NCBI GenBank assembly: GCA_016932715.1
Contig: JAFGCG010000023.1
Span: 1-43,889 of the forward strand
Length of the DNA stretch: 43,889 nt
From: Anaerolineales bacterium
Lineage (GTDB): Bacteria > Chloroflexota > Anaerolineae > Anaerolineales > Villigracilaceae
Direction of reading: 5' to 3'
Position 1 is the first letter of the stretch; the number at the start of each line of letters is the position of its first letter. The position numbers and the translations under genes were made by a program. Below, in pieces: positions 16,116-23,477 of this stretch. A model generated the notes under the pieces. It was not told the origin of the DNA. It saw only the letters and a program-made list of their open reading frames with translations, and did not search any database.

Positions 16116-17420
16116 TTGAACTCTCCTCTTATTCTCGTTACCGGTGCCACAGGTTACATCGCCAGCCGGTTGATTCCCCGCCTGCTGGATTCAGGCTATC
16201 GTGTGCGCTGCCTGGCGCGTGAGCCGCTGCGACTCAACGGCCGGAGCTGGTCCCGTCATGTGGAAGTGGTCCAGGGCGACGTCACGGCTCCGTCAAGCCT
16301 GCGCGCCGCGCTGGAAGGCGTTCAGACTGCCTATTATCTGATCCACAACATGAGCTACGGGCCTGGATACACGGCGCTCGAATTGGACAGCGCGCGCGCC
16401 TTCGCTTCCGCTGCCGATGGGACCGGTCTTGAGCACATCATCTACCTGGGCGGGCTGGCGGACTCGGAACAACACATCGCGCCCCACATGCGTTCGCGCA
16501 TCGAAACAGGCCGAGTCCTGCGCGAAGGCAGCGTCCCGGTGACGGAGTTTCGGGCGGGAGTCATCATCGGTTCGGGGAGCATTTCCTTTGAAATGATCCG
16601 TTTCATGACCGAGTTGTGTCCGATCGTGCCGGGACCCGCGTGGATGAAGAACAAAGCCCAGCCGATCGCCATCCAAAATGTGATCGACTATCTCCTGGCG
16701 GCGCTGACGAATCCGGATGGACGCGGCGGCGTCTTCGAGATCGGCGGCCCGGATGTCGTCACCTACGGGGACCTGATGCTGGGTTATGCGCGCATCCGCG
16801 GGCTCAAGCGCAGGATGCTCCTGCTGCCGGGCATCCCGCTCTGGTTCATGGCGCTTGGCGTCCATTGGATGACACCCGTGCCCTATCCGATTGCCTATGC
16901 ATTGATCGACGGTCTGTCTGCCGATAGCGTTGTCAAACATCCTGAAGCCCTGACGACATTTCCCGAAGTCAAACTGATCAACTTTGATAGCGCGATCGAA
17001 GATGCCCTCGCAAGGACACACCCTGCTCACATCGAGCGCGTCTGGGCGGATGGCAAACAAAAGCCGAAATCCATCAAGCATGAAGGTTGTTTCATTGAGC
17101 ACTGTGAAACTGTTAGCTATGCTGAACGTGAGAAAGTCTTTCAGAGGATCGTGGGGCTGGCTGAAAAACAAGGCTGGAGCCTGGAAGTGAATGAGGCAAA
17201 TCAACAGATGATCGCCCATGTGCAAAATCAAAGCGCTGGCAGGAAATGGATCGAATGGCGCGTGGGGCAAGTTGGCAGCTTGCCTTACATTTCGCAAACC
17301 GTTTTTTTCTGCCCGCGCGGGCTGCCCGGATTTTTATACTGGTTTCTTTACTACCCGTTCCATTTAATCAACTTTCGAGGTTTAATCAAATCCATCGCCG
17401 GTCAAAGCGCAATTCGATGA
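16116..17420 (+). CDS. NAD(P)-binding SDR-like protein with DUF2867-like domain, copy 2
   Basis: This paralogue of the preceding gene has about 434 residues. It shares the Rossmann start (LILVTGATGYIASRLIPRLLDSGYRVRCLARE), AYYLIHN, and the closing pattern FFCPRGLPGFLYWFLYYPFH, which matches FFAPHGLFGFLYWYAMWPFH of copy 1. Its C-terminal part is shorter, so part of the DUF2867-like domain is reduced. The start may be TTG 16116, with AGGA about ten bases upstream, or ATG 16080; the extra residues from the earlier start translate a purine-rich repeat and look non-native. It ends by ATGA overlap with the GT87 gene, suggesting one three-gene operon. Confidence 0.75.
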   Translation: MNSPLILVTGATGYIASRLIPRLLDSGYRVRCLAREPLRLNGRSWSRHVEVVQGDVTAPSSLRAALEGVQTAYYLIHNMSYGPGYTALELDSARAFASAADGTGLEHIIYLGGLADSEQHIAPHMRSRIETGRVLREGSVPVTEFRAGVIIGSGSISFEMIRFMTELCPIVPGPAWMKNKAQPIAIQNVIDYLLAALTNPDGRGGVFEIGGPDVVTYGDLMLGYARIRGLKRRMLLLPGIPLWFMALGVHWMTPVPYPIAYALIDGLSADSVVKHPEALTTFPEVKLINFDSAIEDALARTHPAHIERVWADGKQKPKSIKHEGCFIEHCETVSYAEREKVFQRIVGLAEKQGWSLEVNEANQQMIAHVQNQSAGRKWIEWRVGQVGSLPYISQTVFFCPRGLPGFLYWFLYYPFHLINFRGLIKSIAGQSAIR

Positions 17421-18598
17421 AGCGTAATCTTCTCCTCTTACTTCTGCCTGTGATTGCAATCCTGATGGTAGCAATCGCACTGTACTTTCCCAACTCCCTC
17501 CCCGCGGGTTCCGATTTCAGCGCCCTCTACAACACGGACCTGGCGCTCGTCAACCGCGTTCCCATTTACGACCTGCCGCGCGTGGAAGCACTGGCGGTAA
17601 AACATTCAGGTATTTCTCCCGAGAAATTCTTTCTGGCGCGCTTCCCTTATCCGCCCTGGTACGCGCTGAGCACTTTTTACTTAGGGTTATTGCCTGCCAA
17701 GGTCGCGGCAACGTTATGGTTCGAACTGAATCTCGCCATGTTGTTCCTGTCGGTTTGGCTGCTCACGGACGGATGGTCGGGGCGGCTGAGATTGATCGCT
17801 TTCCCTCTGGCATTGTTCTTTTTCCCCGTTTTGGGAGGCTTATCGGTTGGACAATACGACTTCCCTGTTTTGCTGGGCACCGCGCTGTTGATCTATTCAC
17901 TGCGCAGGGAAAACGTCGCGTTGACGAGCCTCGGCGCTGCCCTGCTCACGTTCAAGCCGCATGTCGGGGCGCTGATCCTGCTGTCGGCGTTGGGATGGCT
18001 GGTCGCAGGCCGGTTCAGCTTTGGACGAAGCGTGGTGCGCTCTTTGATTGTCATGGGAGTATTTCTTTTTATAACGGGATTTCTTGCCGACCCCGCCTGG
18101 CCGATCAGTTATCCGCAGATGCTGCTGAGCTATCAAAATGAAAGCAATGTGACTGCCTGCTCCGAATGTGCCAGTCTGCCCGTGTGGTCGTCGCGCTGGC
18201 TCTTGGATGGATCGCTTGCCAATGCCATGTGGATTGCTCTTGTATTGCTGATGCTTTTCGGTATCCTGTTTTACTTCATTCGCTCTTCATTATTTCGATC
18301 CCATGAGCTGTTGTTGAGTGCAGCGACACTGGTCACGTTACTCGTCAGTCCCTATCTTTACAATTATGATTATCTGCTCTTATTAATTCCCTTTGCTGTG
18401 CTGATCAACAAAAGCAGTCTTATGCAAAAAATGATCGTGATGGTTTGTTACCTCGTTCCAACATTGTCAATGATCCTATATGGCCGTGATGGCAATATCG
18501 CCCTGCTGCCTGTAACCATTGGGATGACCATTCTTCTGGTTGTACATGTGCTTCGCATGAAGAAACCTGTCATTGACTCTATTGCAACCGCGGCATAA
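17417..18598 (+). CDS. GT87-family polytopic membrane glycosyltransferase-like protein (DUF2029)
   Basis: This 393-residue membrane protein has about nine to eleven hydrophobic segments, starting with LLLLLLPVIAILMVAIALYF. The first extracytoplasmic loop carries the family pattern GSDFSALYNTDLALVNRVPIYD and FPYPPWYAL, and a later loop carries FKPHVGALILL, as in polyprenol-phosphate-mannose-dependent GT87 enzymes. By family it moves a sugar from a lipid carrier at the outer face; donor and acceptor are unknown. The start is fixed by the ATGA overlap with the SDR-like gene. The promoter of the riboswitch overlaps its last codons and its stop TAA. Confidence 0.8.
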   Translation: MKRNLLLLLLPVIAILMVAIALYFPNSLPAGSDFSALYNTDLALVNRVPIYDLPRVEALAVKHSGISPEKFFLARFPYPPWYALSTFYLGLLPAKVAATLWFELNLAMLFLSVWLLTDGWSGRLRLIAFPLALFFFPVLGGLSVGQYDFPVLLGTALLIYSLRRENVALTSLGAALLTFKPHVGALILLSALGWLVAGRFSFGRSVVRSLIVMGVFLFITGFLADPAWPISYPQMLLSYQNESNVTACSECASLPVWSSRWLLDGSLANAMWIALVLLMLFGILFYFIRSSLFRSHELLLSAATLVTLLVSPYLYNYDYLLLLIPFAVLINKSSLMQKMIVMVCYLVPTLSMILYGRDGNIALLPVTIGMTILLVVHVLRMKKPVIDSIATAA

Positions 18599-18601
18599 AA
18601 T
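18573..18601 (+). promoter_or_regulatory. Promoter of the cobalamin-riboswitch operon
   Basis: TTGACT (18573-18578) and TAAAAT (18596-18601) are 17 bases apart. The -10 box contains the stop codon of the GT87 gene. Transcription would begin near 18608, just before the riboswitch aptamer. Confidence 0.65.
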
Positions 18602-18604
18602 AGG

Positions 18605-18785
18605 AAAGACCTTGCAAGAGGTCCAAACAACCGAATAGGATCAGTCAGCGGCGAAGTCGGTGGAATTCCGACACTGTCGCGCAACTGTGAAGCAGTTGTC
18701 AGCGGTCAGCCATCAGCAATTAGCCAAACGGCTAAAAGCTGAGTGCTGAGTGCTGATAGCTGATAAGTCAGGTCGCCCGCTCTGG
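18605..18785 (+). ncRNA. Cobalamin (adenosylcobalamin-class) riboswitch aptamer
   Basis: The leader shows the conserved aptamer blocks: a GGTGGAATTCCGACAC segment near 18659-18674, GCGCAACTGTGA (18679-18690), and the B12 box AGTCAGGTCGCCCGC (18766-18780). It precedes btuF and the whole cobamide operon, as expected for feedback by adenosylcobalamin or a related cobamide. Between the core and the B12 box lies an unusually long palindromic arm made of a repeated motif (18698-18764). About 150 bases separate the B12 box from the btuF start, holding the expression platform. Confidence 0.9.
18698..18764 (+). repeat. Palindromic repeat embedded in the riboswitch peripheral arm
   Basis: TCAGCGGTCAGCCATCAGC is followed by TTAGCC (18720-18725), an AAAC loop, GGCTAA (18730-18735), and then a tandem of GAGTGCTGA units ending GATAGCTGATAAG. 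The arms pair to make one long hairpin. This style of sequence is typical of dispersed intergenic palindromes rather than of riboswitch arms, suggesting capture of a repeat into the variable stem. Confidence 0.7.
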
Positions 18786-18810
18786 TCTGTTCTACCACAC
18801 TCTCGCGGAA

Positions 18811-18880
18811 AGGAGGTGGAGGACGGCTCACTCGGATTGCCTCTCCAACCTCCCCAGCACTTGCCTGGGGATTTTGATTC
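18811..18880 (+). terminator. Riboswitch expression platform with intrinsic terminator
   Basis: CCCCAG (18852-18857) pairs with CTGGGG (18865-18870) around a seven-base loop, followed by ATTTTGATT, a terminator-like structure. Upstream GGAGGTGGAGG (from 18812) can instead pair with CCTCTCCAACCTCC (ending about 18854), which overlaps the terminator's left arm. The two folds are partly exclusive, consistent with transcriptional control before btuF. Confidence 0.6.
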
Positions 18881-18937
18881 TGATAGCGCCATAGGTGTTA
18901 GAGAACGTTCGTGTACACATAAAACTCTGGAGAAACT

Positions 18938-19906
18938 ATGTTGCGAAAAATTCTGTTAGGAACTTTACTCATCACCCTGCTGACCGCCTGCGTGCCTCAA
19001 GCCGCAGCGACAACTGCTCCCGCGGCAACCGAGGTCCCTGCCAGCGAGGCTCCCACCGCTTCCCCCGCGCCCGCAGCCCTGACCTTCACCGATGGGCTTG
19101 GACGCGAAATTACTCTGGACGGTCCCGCGCAGCGCATTGTCTCCATTGCGCCGTCCAACACGGAGATCCTGTTCGCGGTCGGCGCCGGTGAACAGGTGGT
19201 GGGGCGCGAACAATTTTCAGACTATCCGGAAGCAGCCAAAAATGTCACAGATATTGGTCCGGCATTTGAAACCCTCAACACGGAGTTGATTGTTTCGCTC
19301 GAACCTGATCTTGTCCTGGCGGCTGAGATCAATACTCCGGAACAGGTCAGGGAACTGGAAGACCTCGGACTGACGGTCTATTACCTGAACAACCCGCATA
19401 CCCTGGAGGAACTGTACATTAATCTGGAGATCGTTTCCCAGTTGACAGGCCGCCAGCCGGAGACTGCACTGCTGGTCGAATCGCTCAAGGCACGGGTGGC
19501 TGCGGTGGACGAAAAGACCACAGCAGTATCTTCGCGTCCTACTATCTTTTATGAGTTGGACAGCACCGATCCATCCAAACCCTATACGGCTGGCAAAGAC
19601 TCATTTATTACCCTGTTGATCGAGCGCGCCGGAGGTGCCAACATCGCGGCAGACCTGGAAGGTTACCCGCAAATGAGCCTCGAACAGATCGTGGTTGCCG
19701 ATCCGGAATTCGTCATCCTTGGGGATTCGATGTGGGGTGTCACGCCCGAAGCGGTGGCGTCCCGCCCGGGCTGGGAGAATTTGAGCGCCGTGAAAAATGG
19801 AAAGGTCATGCCATTCGACGATAACCTGGTCAGCCGCCCGGGTCCCCGCCTCGTGGATGGACTCGAGCAACTGGCGAAGCTACTCCATCCCGAAGTATTC
19901 AAGTAG
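18938..19906 (+). CDS. btuF: Corrinoid ABC transporter substrate-binding lipoprotein
   Basis: This 322-residue protein starts with a lipoprotein signal peptide (MLRKILLGTLLITLLTAC, lipobox cysteine C18) and a Thr/Ala/Pro-rich linker. It continues with the helical-backbone metal-receptor fold: ITLDGPAQRIVSIAPSNTEILFAVGAGEQVVG, then TELIVSLEPDLVLA. By family it binds a corrinoid, haem or siderophore outside the membrane; the riboswitch and the cobamide neighbours point to corrinoids. GGAG lies about eight bases before the ATG. It is the first gene of the operon. Confidence 0.92.
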   Translation: MLRKILLGTLLITLLTACVPQAAATTAPAATEVPASEAPTASPAPAALTFTDGLGREITLDGPAQRIVSIAPSNTEILFAVGAGEQVVGREQFSDYPEAAKNVTDIGPAFETLNTELIVSLEPDLVLAAEINTPEQVRELEDLGLTVYYLNNPHTLEELYINLEIVSQLTGRQPETALLVESLKARVAAVDEKTTAVSSRPTIFYELDSTDPSKPYTAGKDSFITLLIERAGGANIAADLEGYPQMSLEQIVVADPEFVILGDSMWGVTPEAVASRPGWENLSAVKNGKVMPFDDNLVSRPGPRLVDGLEQLAKLLHPEVFK

Positions 19907-19915
19907 TCAAGTAGA

Positions 19916-19959
19916 CAGGTACACAAGTAGCCGGGAAACATGTTTACTTGTGTACCTGA
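19916..19959 (+). repeat. Hairpin between btuF and btuC
   Basis: CAGGTACACAAGTA pairs perfectly with TACTTGTGTACCTG around a loop of about 15 bases (arms 19916-19929 and 19946-19959). No U tract follows directly, so it is not an obvious terminator. It may stabilise the upstream btuF message or be another dispersed palindrome. It overlaps an upstream alternative start of btuC, supporting the start at 19970. Confidence 0.75.
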
Positions 19960-19969
19960 TACCTTCCTC

Positions 19970-20965
19970 ATGCGCAACCCATTCTTCGTCACACTCCTTG
20001 CATTGGCAATCACGCTCCTCCTCAGCCTGGCGATTGGATCCGTATTTATTCCACCGGCGGACTTGTGGCGCACGGTCAGCGGAGCCTCCTCCAGCGACAT
20101 ATTTCGGACGATCCTGTGGAATATCCGCTTGCCGCGCACCGCGTTGATCGCGCTAGTCGGCGCGGCGCTGGCTGGCAGCGGGGCAGCCTACCAGGGATTG
20201 TTCCGCAATCCGCTGGCTGACCCCTATCTGATCGGCGTCGCCTCGGGCGCGGGCTTGGGCGCGATCATCGCCATGTCCATCCAATGGCCCTACACCACGC
20301 TTGGACTCCTGGCGATCCCGCTGGCAGCGTTCATCACCAGCCTGTTGACGGTTTACATCGTGTACACCATTGCGCACATCGGTGGAAGCGTGCCGACCAC
20401 GAATCTGATCCTGGCGGGCGTGGCGGTTTCGTCTTTCGCCGTGTCACTGACATCGTTCCTGATGCTGCGTTCGACGGGAGAGGTGCGCCGCGCGATCGGA
20501 TGGCTGCTGGGAGGCGTGAGCCTCGTCAGCTGGGATGCGACCCTGGCGCTGATTCCCTATCTGGCGCTCGGGCTGACGACTCTGGTCCTGACCGGATATG
20601 CGCTGAACCTGCTGCAGTTTGGCGATGACCAGGCAATCCAAATGGGGTTGAATGTGCGCCGGGCGAAATTCATCATCATTGTGGCCGCCTCGCTGGTCAC
20701 CGCCGCGGCGGTCTCGTTTGCCGGCATCATCGGCTTCGTGGGTCTGATCGTGCCGCACATCGTGCGCCTGTGGTGGGGCGTGGACTATCGCCGCTTGATC
20801 CCGCTCAGCATCATCGGCGGGGCGGCTGTTTTGCTGTTTGCGGATGTGCTGGCACGGGTAGTGCTGGCTCCGCAGGAACTGCCGGTGGGCATCGTCACGG
20901 CGCTGGCAGGCGCGCCGTTCTTCCTCTGGGTTTTACGGCGCTCGAAGAATCAGGGAATGTGGTAA
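19970..20965 (+). CDS. btuC: Corrinoid ABC transporter permease, FecCD/BtuC family
   Basis: This 331-residue protein has about ten membrane segments and the FecCD signatures: [46 protein letters not shown] near residues 47-92, and the cytoplasmic coupling region [12 protein letters not shown] near the C terminus. A homodimer with BtuD carries the corrinoid delivered by BtuF. The ATG at 19970 is preferred to an in-frame ATG at 19940, which lies in the hairpin. The stop is five bases before cobO. Confidence 0.93.
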   Translation: MRNPFFVTLLALAITLLLSLAIGSVFIPPADLWRTVSGASSSDIFRTILWNIRLPRTALIALVGAALAGSGAAYQGLFRNPLADPYLIGVASGAGLGAIIAMSIQWPYTTLGLLAIPLAAFITSLLTVYIVYTIAHIGGSVPTTNLILAGVAVSSFAVSLTSFLMLRSTGEVRRAIGWLLGGVSLVSWDATLALIPYLALGLTTLVLTGYALNLLQFGDDQAIQMGLNVRRAKFIIIVAASLVTAAAVSFAGIIGFVGLIVPHIVRLWWGVDYRRLIPLSIIGGAAVLLFADVLARVVLAPQELPVGIVTALAGAPFFLWVLRRSKNQGMW

Positions 20966-20970
20966 ATGAA

Positions 20971-21510
20971 ATGAACAACACCAAAGTTACAAAAGGGCTG
21001 GTAATCGTCAACACCGGCAACGGTAAAGGCAAGAGCACGTCGGCGTTCGGCATCCTGCTGCGCGCCTGGGGACGCGGCTTGCGCGTCTGTGTGGTGCAAT
21101 TCATCAAAGCGGAGACGGGTCAATGGGGCGAGGTCAAAGCCGCCAGGAAGCTTGGGATCGGCTGGTTCACCACCGGCGACGGTTTTACCTGGACCTCGAA
21201 GGACATGGATGAGACCGCGGCGCGTGCCCTCGCTGGCTGGGAGACCGCCAAAGAAAAAATCGTCAGCCGGAAGTACGCTGTGATCGTCCTGGATGAATTT
21301 ACGTATGCTCTCCATTTTGGCTGGCTGGAAACAAGCCAGGTGATCGACTGGCTGAAAGCCAACAAGCCGGAAGATCTGCATCTCGTCATTACCGGACGCG
21401 ATGCGCCGCAGGCGCTGATCGAGTACGCGGATCTGGTCACGGAGATGCGCGAGATCAAGCATCCGTTTGCAATGCAGGGCATTCAGGGACAGCCCGGGAT
21501 TGAATTCTAG
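20971..21510 (+). CDS. cobO: Corrinoid adenosyltransferase, CobO/CobA/BtuR type
   Basis: This 179-residue protein transfers the adenosyl group of ATP to the cobalt of reduced corrinoids. It has an early P-loop GNGKGKST (16-23), the family segment [24 protein letters not shown], the acidic [13 protein letters not shown] strand, and VITGRDAP. Length fits the family (about 180-200). ATG 20971 is chosen, five bases after btuC; a much longer in-frame extension only overlaps the btuC gene. Adenosylation also keeps salvaged corrinoids in the form used by CobU and CobS. Confidence 0.95.
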   Translation: MNNTKVTKGLVIVNTGNGKGKSTSAFGILLRAWGRGLRVCVVQFIKAETGQWGEVKAARKLGIGWFTTGDGFTWTSKDMDETAARALAGWETAKEKIVSRKYAVIVLDEFTYALHFGWLETSQVIDWLKANKPEDLHLVITGRDAPQALIEYADLVTEMREIKHPFAMQGIQGQPGIEF

Positions 21511-21521
21511 TTATGTCGTTG

Positions 21522-21595
21522 CGAGGAGCGAACGTTAGTGAGCGACGAAGCAACCCCGCGGCAAATGAGGCGATTGCTTCGCTCGCAACGACATA
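21522..21595. repeat. GTCGTTGCGAG palindromic repeat, copy 1
   Basis: TATGTCGTTGCGAG (21522-21535) and its perfect complement CTCGCAACGACATA (21582-21595) bound a 74-base element between cobO and cobT. The interior has GCGACGAAGCAA and GATTGCTTCG, the inner arms. The same family occurs at 30964-31071. It sits directly before the AGGAGA ribosome binding site of cobT. Confidence 0.8.
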
Positions 21596-21604
21596 GGAGA
21601 AAAC

Positions 21605-22657
21605 ATGCAACTCGAAGAAACCATCAACGCCATCCAGCTACTCGATGAAGCTGCCATGCAAGCCGCGCGCAGGTGTCAGGATACATTGACCAAGCCGCGC
21701 GGCAGTTTGGGAAGGCTCGAGGAGCTTTCGATTCAACTGGCGGGGATGAAGGCCGACACCTTTCCGGCGGTGGAACGCAAAGCGGTCATTGTGATGGCGG
21801 CGGATCACGGCGTGGCGCGCGAAGGCGTGAGCGCCTATCCTCCCGAAGTTACGGCACAGATGGTGTTGAACTTCCTGCGCGGCGGTGCGGCGATCAACGT
21901 GCTGGCAAAACAGGCGGGCGCGCGCGTCACAATTGTGGATATCGGTGTCGCAGTGGAGTTCGACCCGCTGCCCGGGCTGATCCGGCGCAAGGTGATGTGT
22001 GGGACGCGGAACCAGGCTGAGGGTCCGGCGATGACGCGTGCCGAGGCGCAGCAGGCCCTGCAAGTTGGGGTGGAGGTCCTGAACGAGGAAGCGCAGCGCG
22101 GACTCGACATCGTCGCGACCGGCGATATGGGTATCGGCAATACAACGCCGTCCTCTGCGATTGCCGCGGCGCTGACGGGACTTCCGGTCGCGCAGGTGGT
22201 CGGGCGCGGGACGGGCATCGACGATCAAAGCCTGGAGCGCAAGATCAAAGTGATCGAGCGCTCGTTGGCGGTGAACCGCCCGGACCCGAACGATGCGCTG
22301 GACGTTTTGCACAAAGTGGGTGGGCTCGAGATTGCCGGGCTGGCGGGCGTGATGATCGCCGCCGCGAGTCAGCGCATCCCGGTGGTGGTGGATGGATTCA
22401 TTTCCACCGCAGCCGCCATGATCGCTGCCGGGCTGGCGCCGCGTGCGCGCGACTATCTGATCGCCGCCCACCAGTCGGTGGAGATCGGGCATCAGGCGAT
22501 GTTGAGGCATTTGAACCTCGCGCCTCTGCTGGATTTGAATCTGCGCCTTGGCGAGGGGACCGGTGCGGCGCTGGCGTTCCATCTGATCGAAGCCTCGACG
22601 CGGATTTTGCGCGAGATGGCAACCTTTGATGAAGCAGGTGTAAGTGATAAGGAATAG
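21605..22657 (+). CDS. cobT: Nicotinate-nucleotide--dimethylbenzimidazole phosphoribosyltransferase
   Basis: This 350-residue enzyme activates the lower-ligand base by moving phosphoribose from nicotinate mononucleotide to make alpha-ribazole phosphate. The family order is clear: LTKPRGSLGRLEELS, VIVMAADHGVAREGVSAYPPEVTAQMV, GDMGIGNTTPSSAIAAAL, and the catalytic GEGTGAALA with E317, the same number as in the Salmonella enzyme. It supplies the nucleotide for CobS. AGGAGA precedes the ATG. Confidence 0.97.
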   Translation: MQLEETINAIQLLDEAAMQAARRCQDTLTKPRGSLGRLEELSIQLAGMKADTFPAVERKAVIVMAADHGVAREGVSAYPPEVTAQMVLNFLRGGAAINVLAKQAGARVTIVDIGVAVEFDPLPGLIRRKVMCGTRNQAEGPAMTRAEAQQALQVGVEVLNEEAQRGLDIVATGDMGIGNTTPSSAIAAALTGLPVAQVVGRGTGIDDQSLERKIKVIERSLAVNRPDPNDALDVLHKVGGLEIAGLAGVMIAAASQRIPVVVDGFISTAAAMIAAGLAPRARDYLIAAHQSVEIGHQAMLRHLNLAPLLDLNLRLGEGTGAALAFHLIEASTRILREMATFDEAGVSDKE

Positions 22658-22660
22658 GTT

Positions 22661-22740
22661 TTACCACGAAGAACACAAAGGAGCACAAAGGTTAACGCCC
22701 TTTCGATTTCCTTAGTGTTACTTCGTGCCCTTTGTGGTGA
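22661..22740. repeat. ACCACGAAG/CTTTGTGGT palindromic repeat
   Basis: ACCACGAAGAACACAAAGG at the left end and CTTCGTGCCCTTTGTGGT at the right end form an imperfect inverted repeat that fills the space between cobT and cobS. A related sequence (CACGGAGACACAGAGACACGG) lies at 38596-38645. The right arm supplies the region just upstream of the cobS start. Confidence 0.7.
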
Positions 22741-22748
22741 ATTCTGAA

Positions 22749-23477
22749 ATGCGAAATTTACGAATCGCCTTTGGATTGCTGACCACGCTTCCGGTCCGCC
22801 TCCCCGACGACTGGTCGGCCGGCGACAGCGGGCGCGCGGCTGTATGGTATCCGCTGGTCGGACTGGTGATCGGCGCGCTGACCTGGCTGGCATGGACAGG
22901 CGCAAGGCTCCTGTTTTCTCCGCTGGTGGCAGGGGTCGTCGCGCTGGTCGTCTGGGTCATGCTGACCGGCGGACTGCACCTCGACGGTCTCGCCGACTGC
23001 TGCGACGGCTTGTTCGCCAGCGTGGGGCGCGAGCGCCGGCTCGAGATCATGAAAGATCCGCATGTCGGCGCGTTCGGCGTCATCGGGTTGATCCTGGTTT
23101 TATTGCTCAAAGCCGCGGCGCTGGCATCTCTCACTCCTGTTTCCAGTTTTGGTATCTTGCTCGCGGCGAGCCTGGCGCGCTGGTGTATCCTGTTCGCGGG
23201 GTTGCTTCCGCTCGCGCGTCCCTCCGGCATGGGCGCGGACTTCGCAGCGGGCTTTCGGCGTTCGTTCCTGCTCTGGGGCGCGGTCATTCCGCTGTTGATT
23301 GCAGCACTGCTTGGCATGCGCGGAATTTTGTCCGCGCTGGCTGGAGTCGGCGCGGCAGCTTTGGTTTTATGGTTTGCGAAGTCCCGCCTCGGCGGCGTGA
23401 CCGGCGATGTGTTCGGGATGATCGTCGAAGTTGTGGAAACGATTGTGCTGCTGGTGAGCGCGGCAGGTCCCCGATGA
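22749..23477 (+). CDS. cobS: Adenosylcobinamide-GDP ribazoletransferase
   Basis: This 242-residue membrane enzyme joins adenosylcobinamide-GDP and alpha-ribazole (phosphate) in the last assembly step. The active-site pattern of the family, HLDGLADCCDG (77-87), is present, and six or so hydrophobic segments surround it. An upstream in-frame ATG at 22725 lies inside a palindromic repeat, so ATG 22749 (MRNLRIAFGLLTTLPV) is chosen. Its stop overlaps cbiB by ATGA. Confidence 0.95.
   Translation: MRNLRIAFGLLTTLPVRLPDDWSAGDSGRAAVWYPLVGLVIGALTWLAWTGARLLFSPLVAGVVALVVWVMLTGGLHLDGLADCCDGLFASVGRERRLEIMKDPHVGAFGVIGLILVLLLKAAALASLTPVSSFGILLAASLARWCILFAGLLPLARPSGMGADFAAGFRRSFLLWGAVIPLLIAALLGMRGILSALAGVGAAALVLWFAKSRLGGVTGDVFGMIVEVVETIVLLVSAAGPR

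Noticed and set aside
16293-17297. 334-residue minus-strand frame opposite the second SDR-like gene
   Set aside because: No recognisable domain or ribosome binding site; the plus-strand gene has the Rossmann motif and a paralogue.
20770-20970. N-terminal extension of the cobO frame across btuC
   Set aside because: It is Gly/Ala/Arg-rich shadow sequence from btuC; the P-loop expected near residue 20 fits the start at 20971.
21522-21595. Possible CRISPR or attachment site at the GTCGTTGCGAG repeat
   Set aside because: It is a single palindrome without regular spacers, integrase or tRNA; it fits an intergenic repeat family.
21638-22582. 314-residue minus-strand frame opposite cobT
   Set aside because: Antisense shadow rich in His, Arg and Gln; CobT on the plus strand has all family motifs including E317.
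22844-23473. N-terminal extension of the cbiB frame across cobS
   Set aside because: The extension is an out-of-frame reading of cobS; the ATGA overlap at 23474 gives the natural CbiB start.
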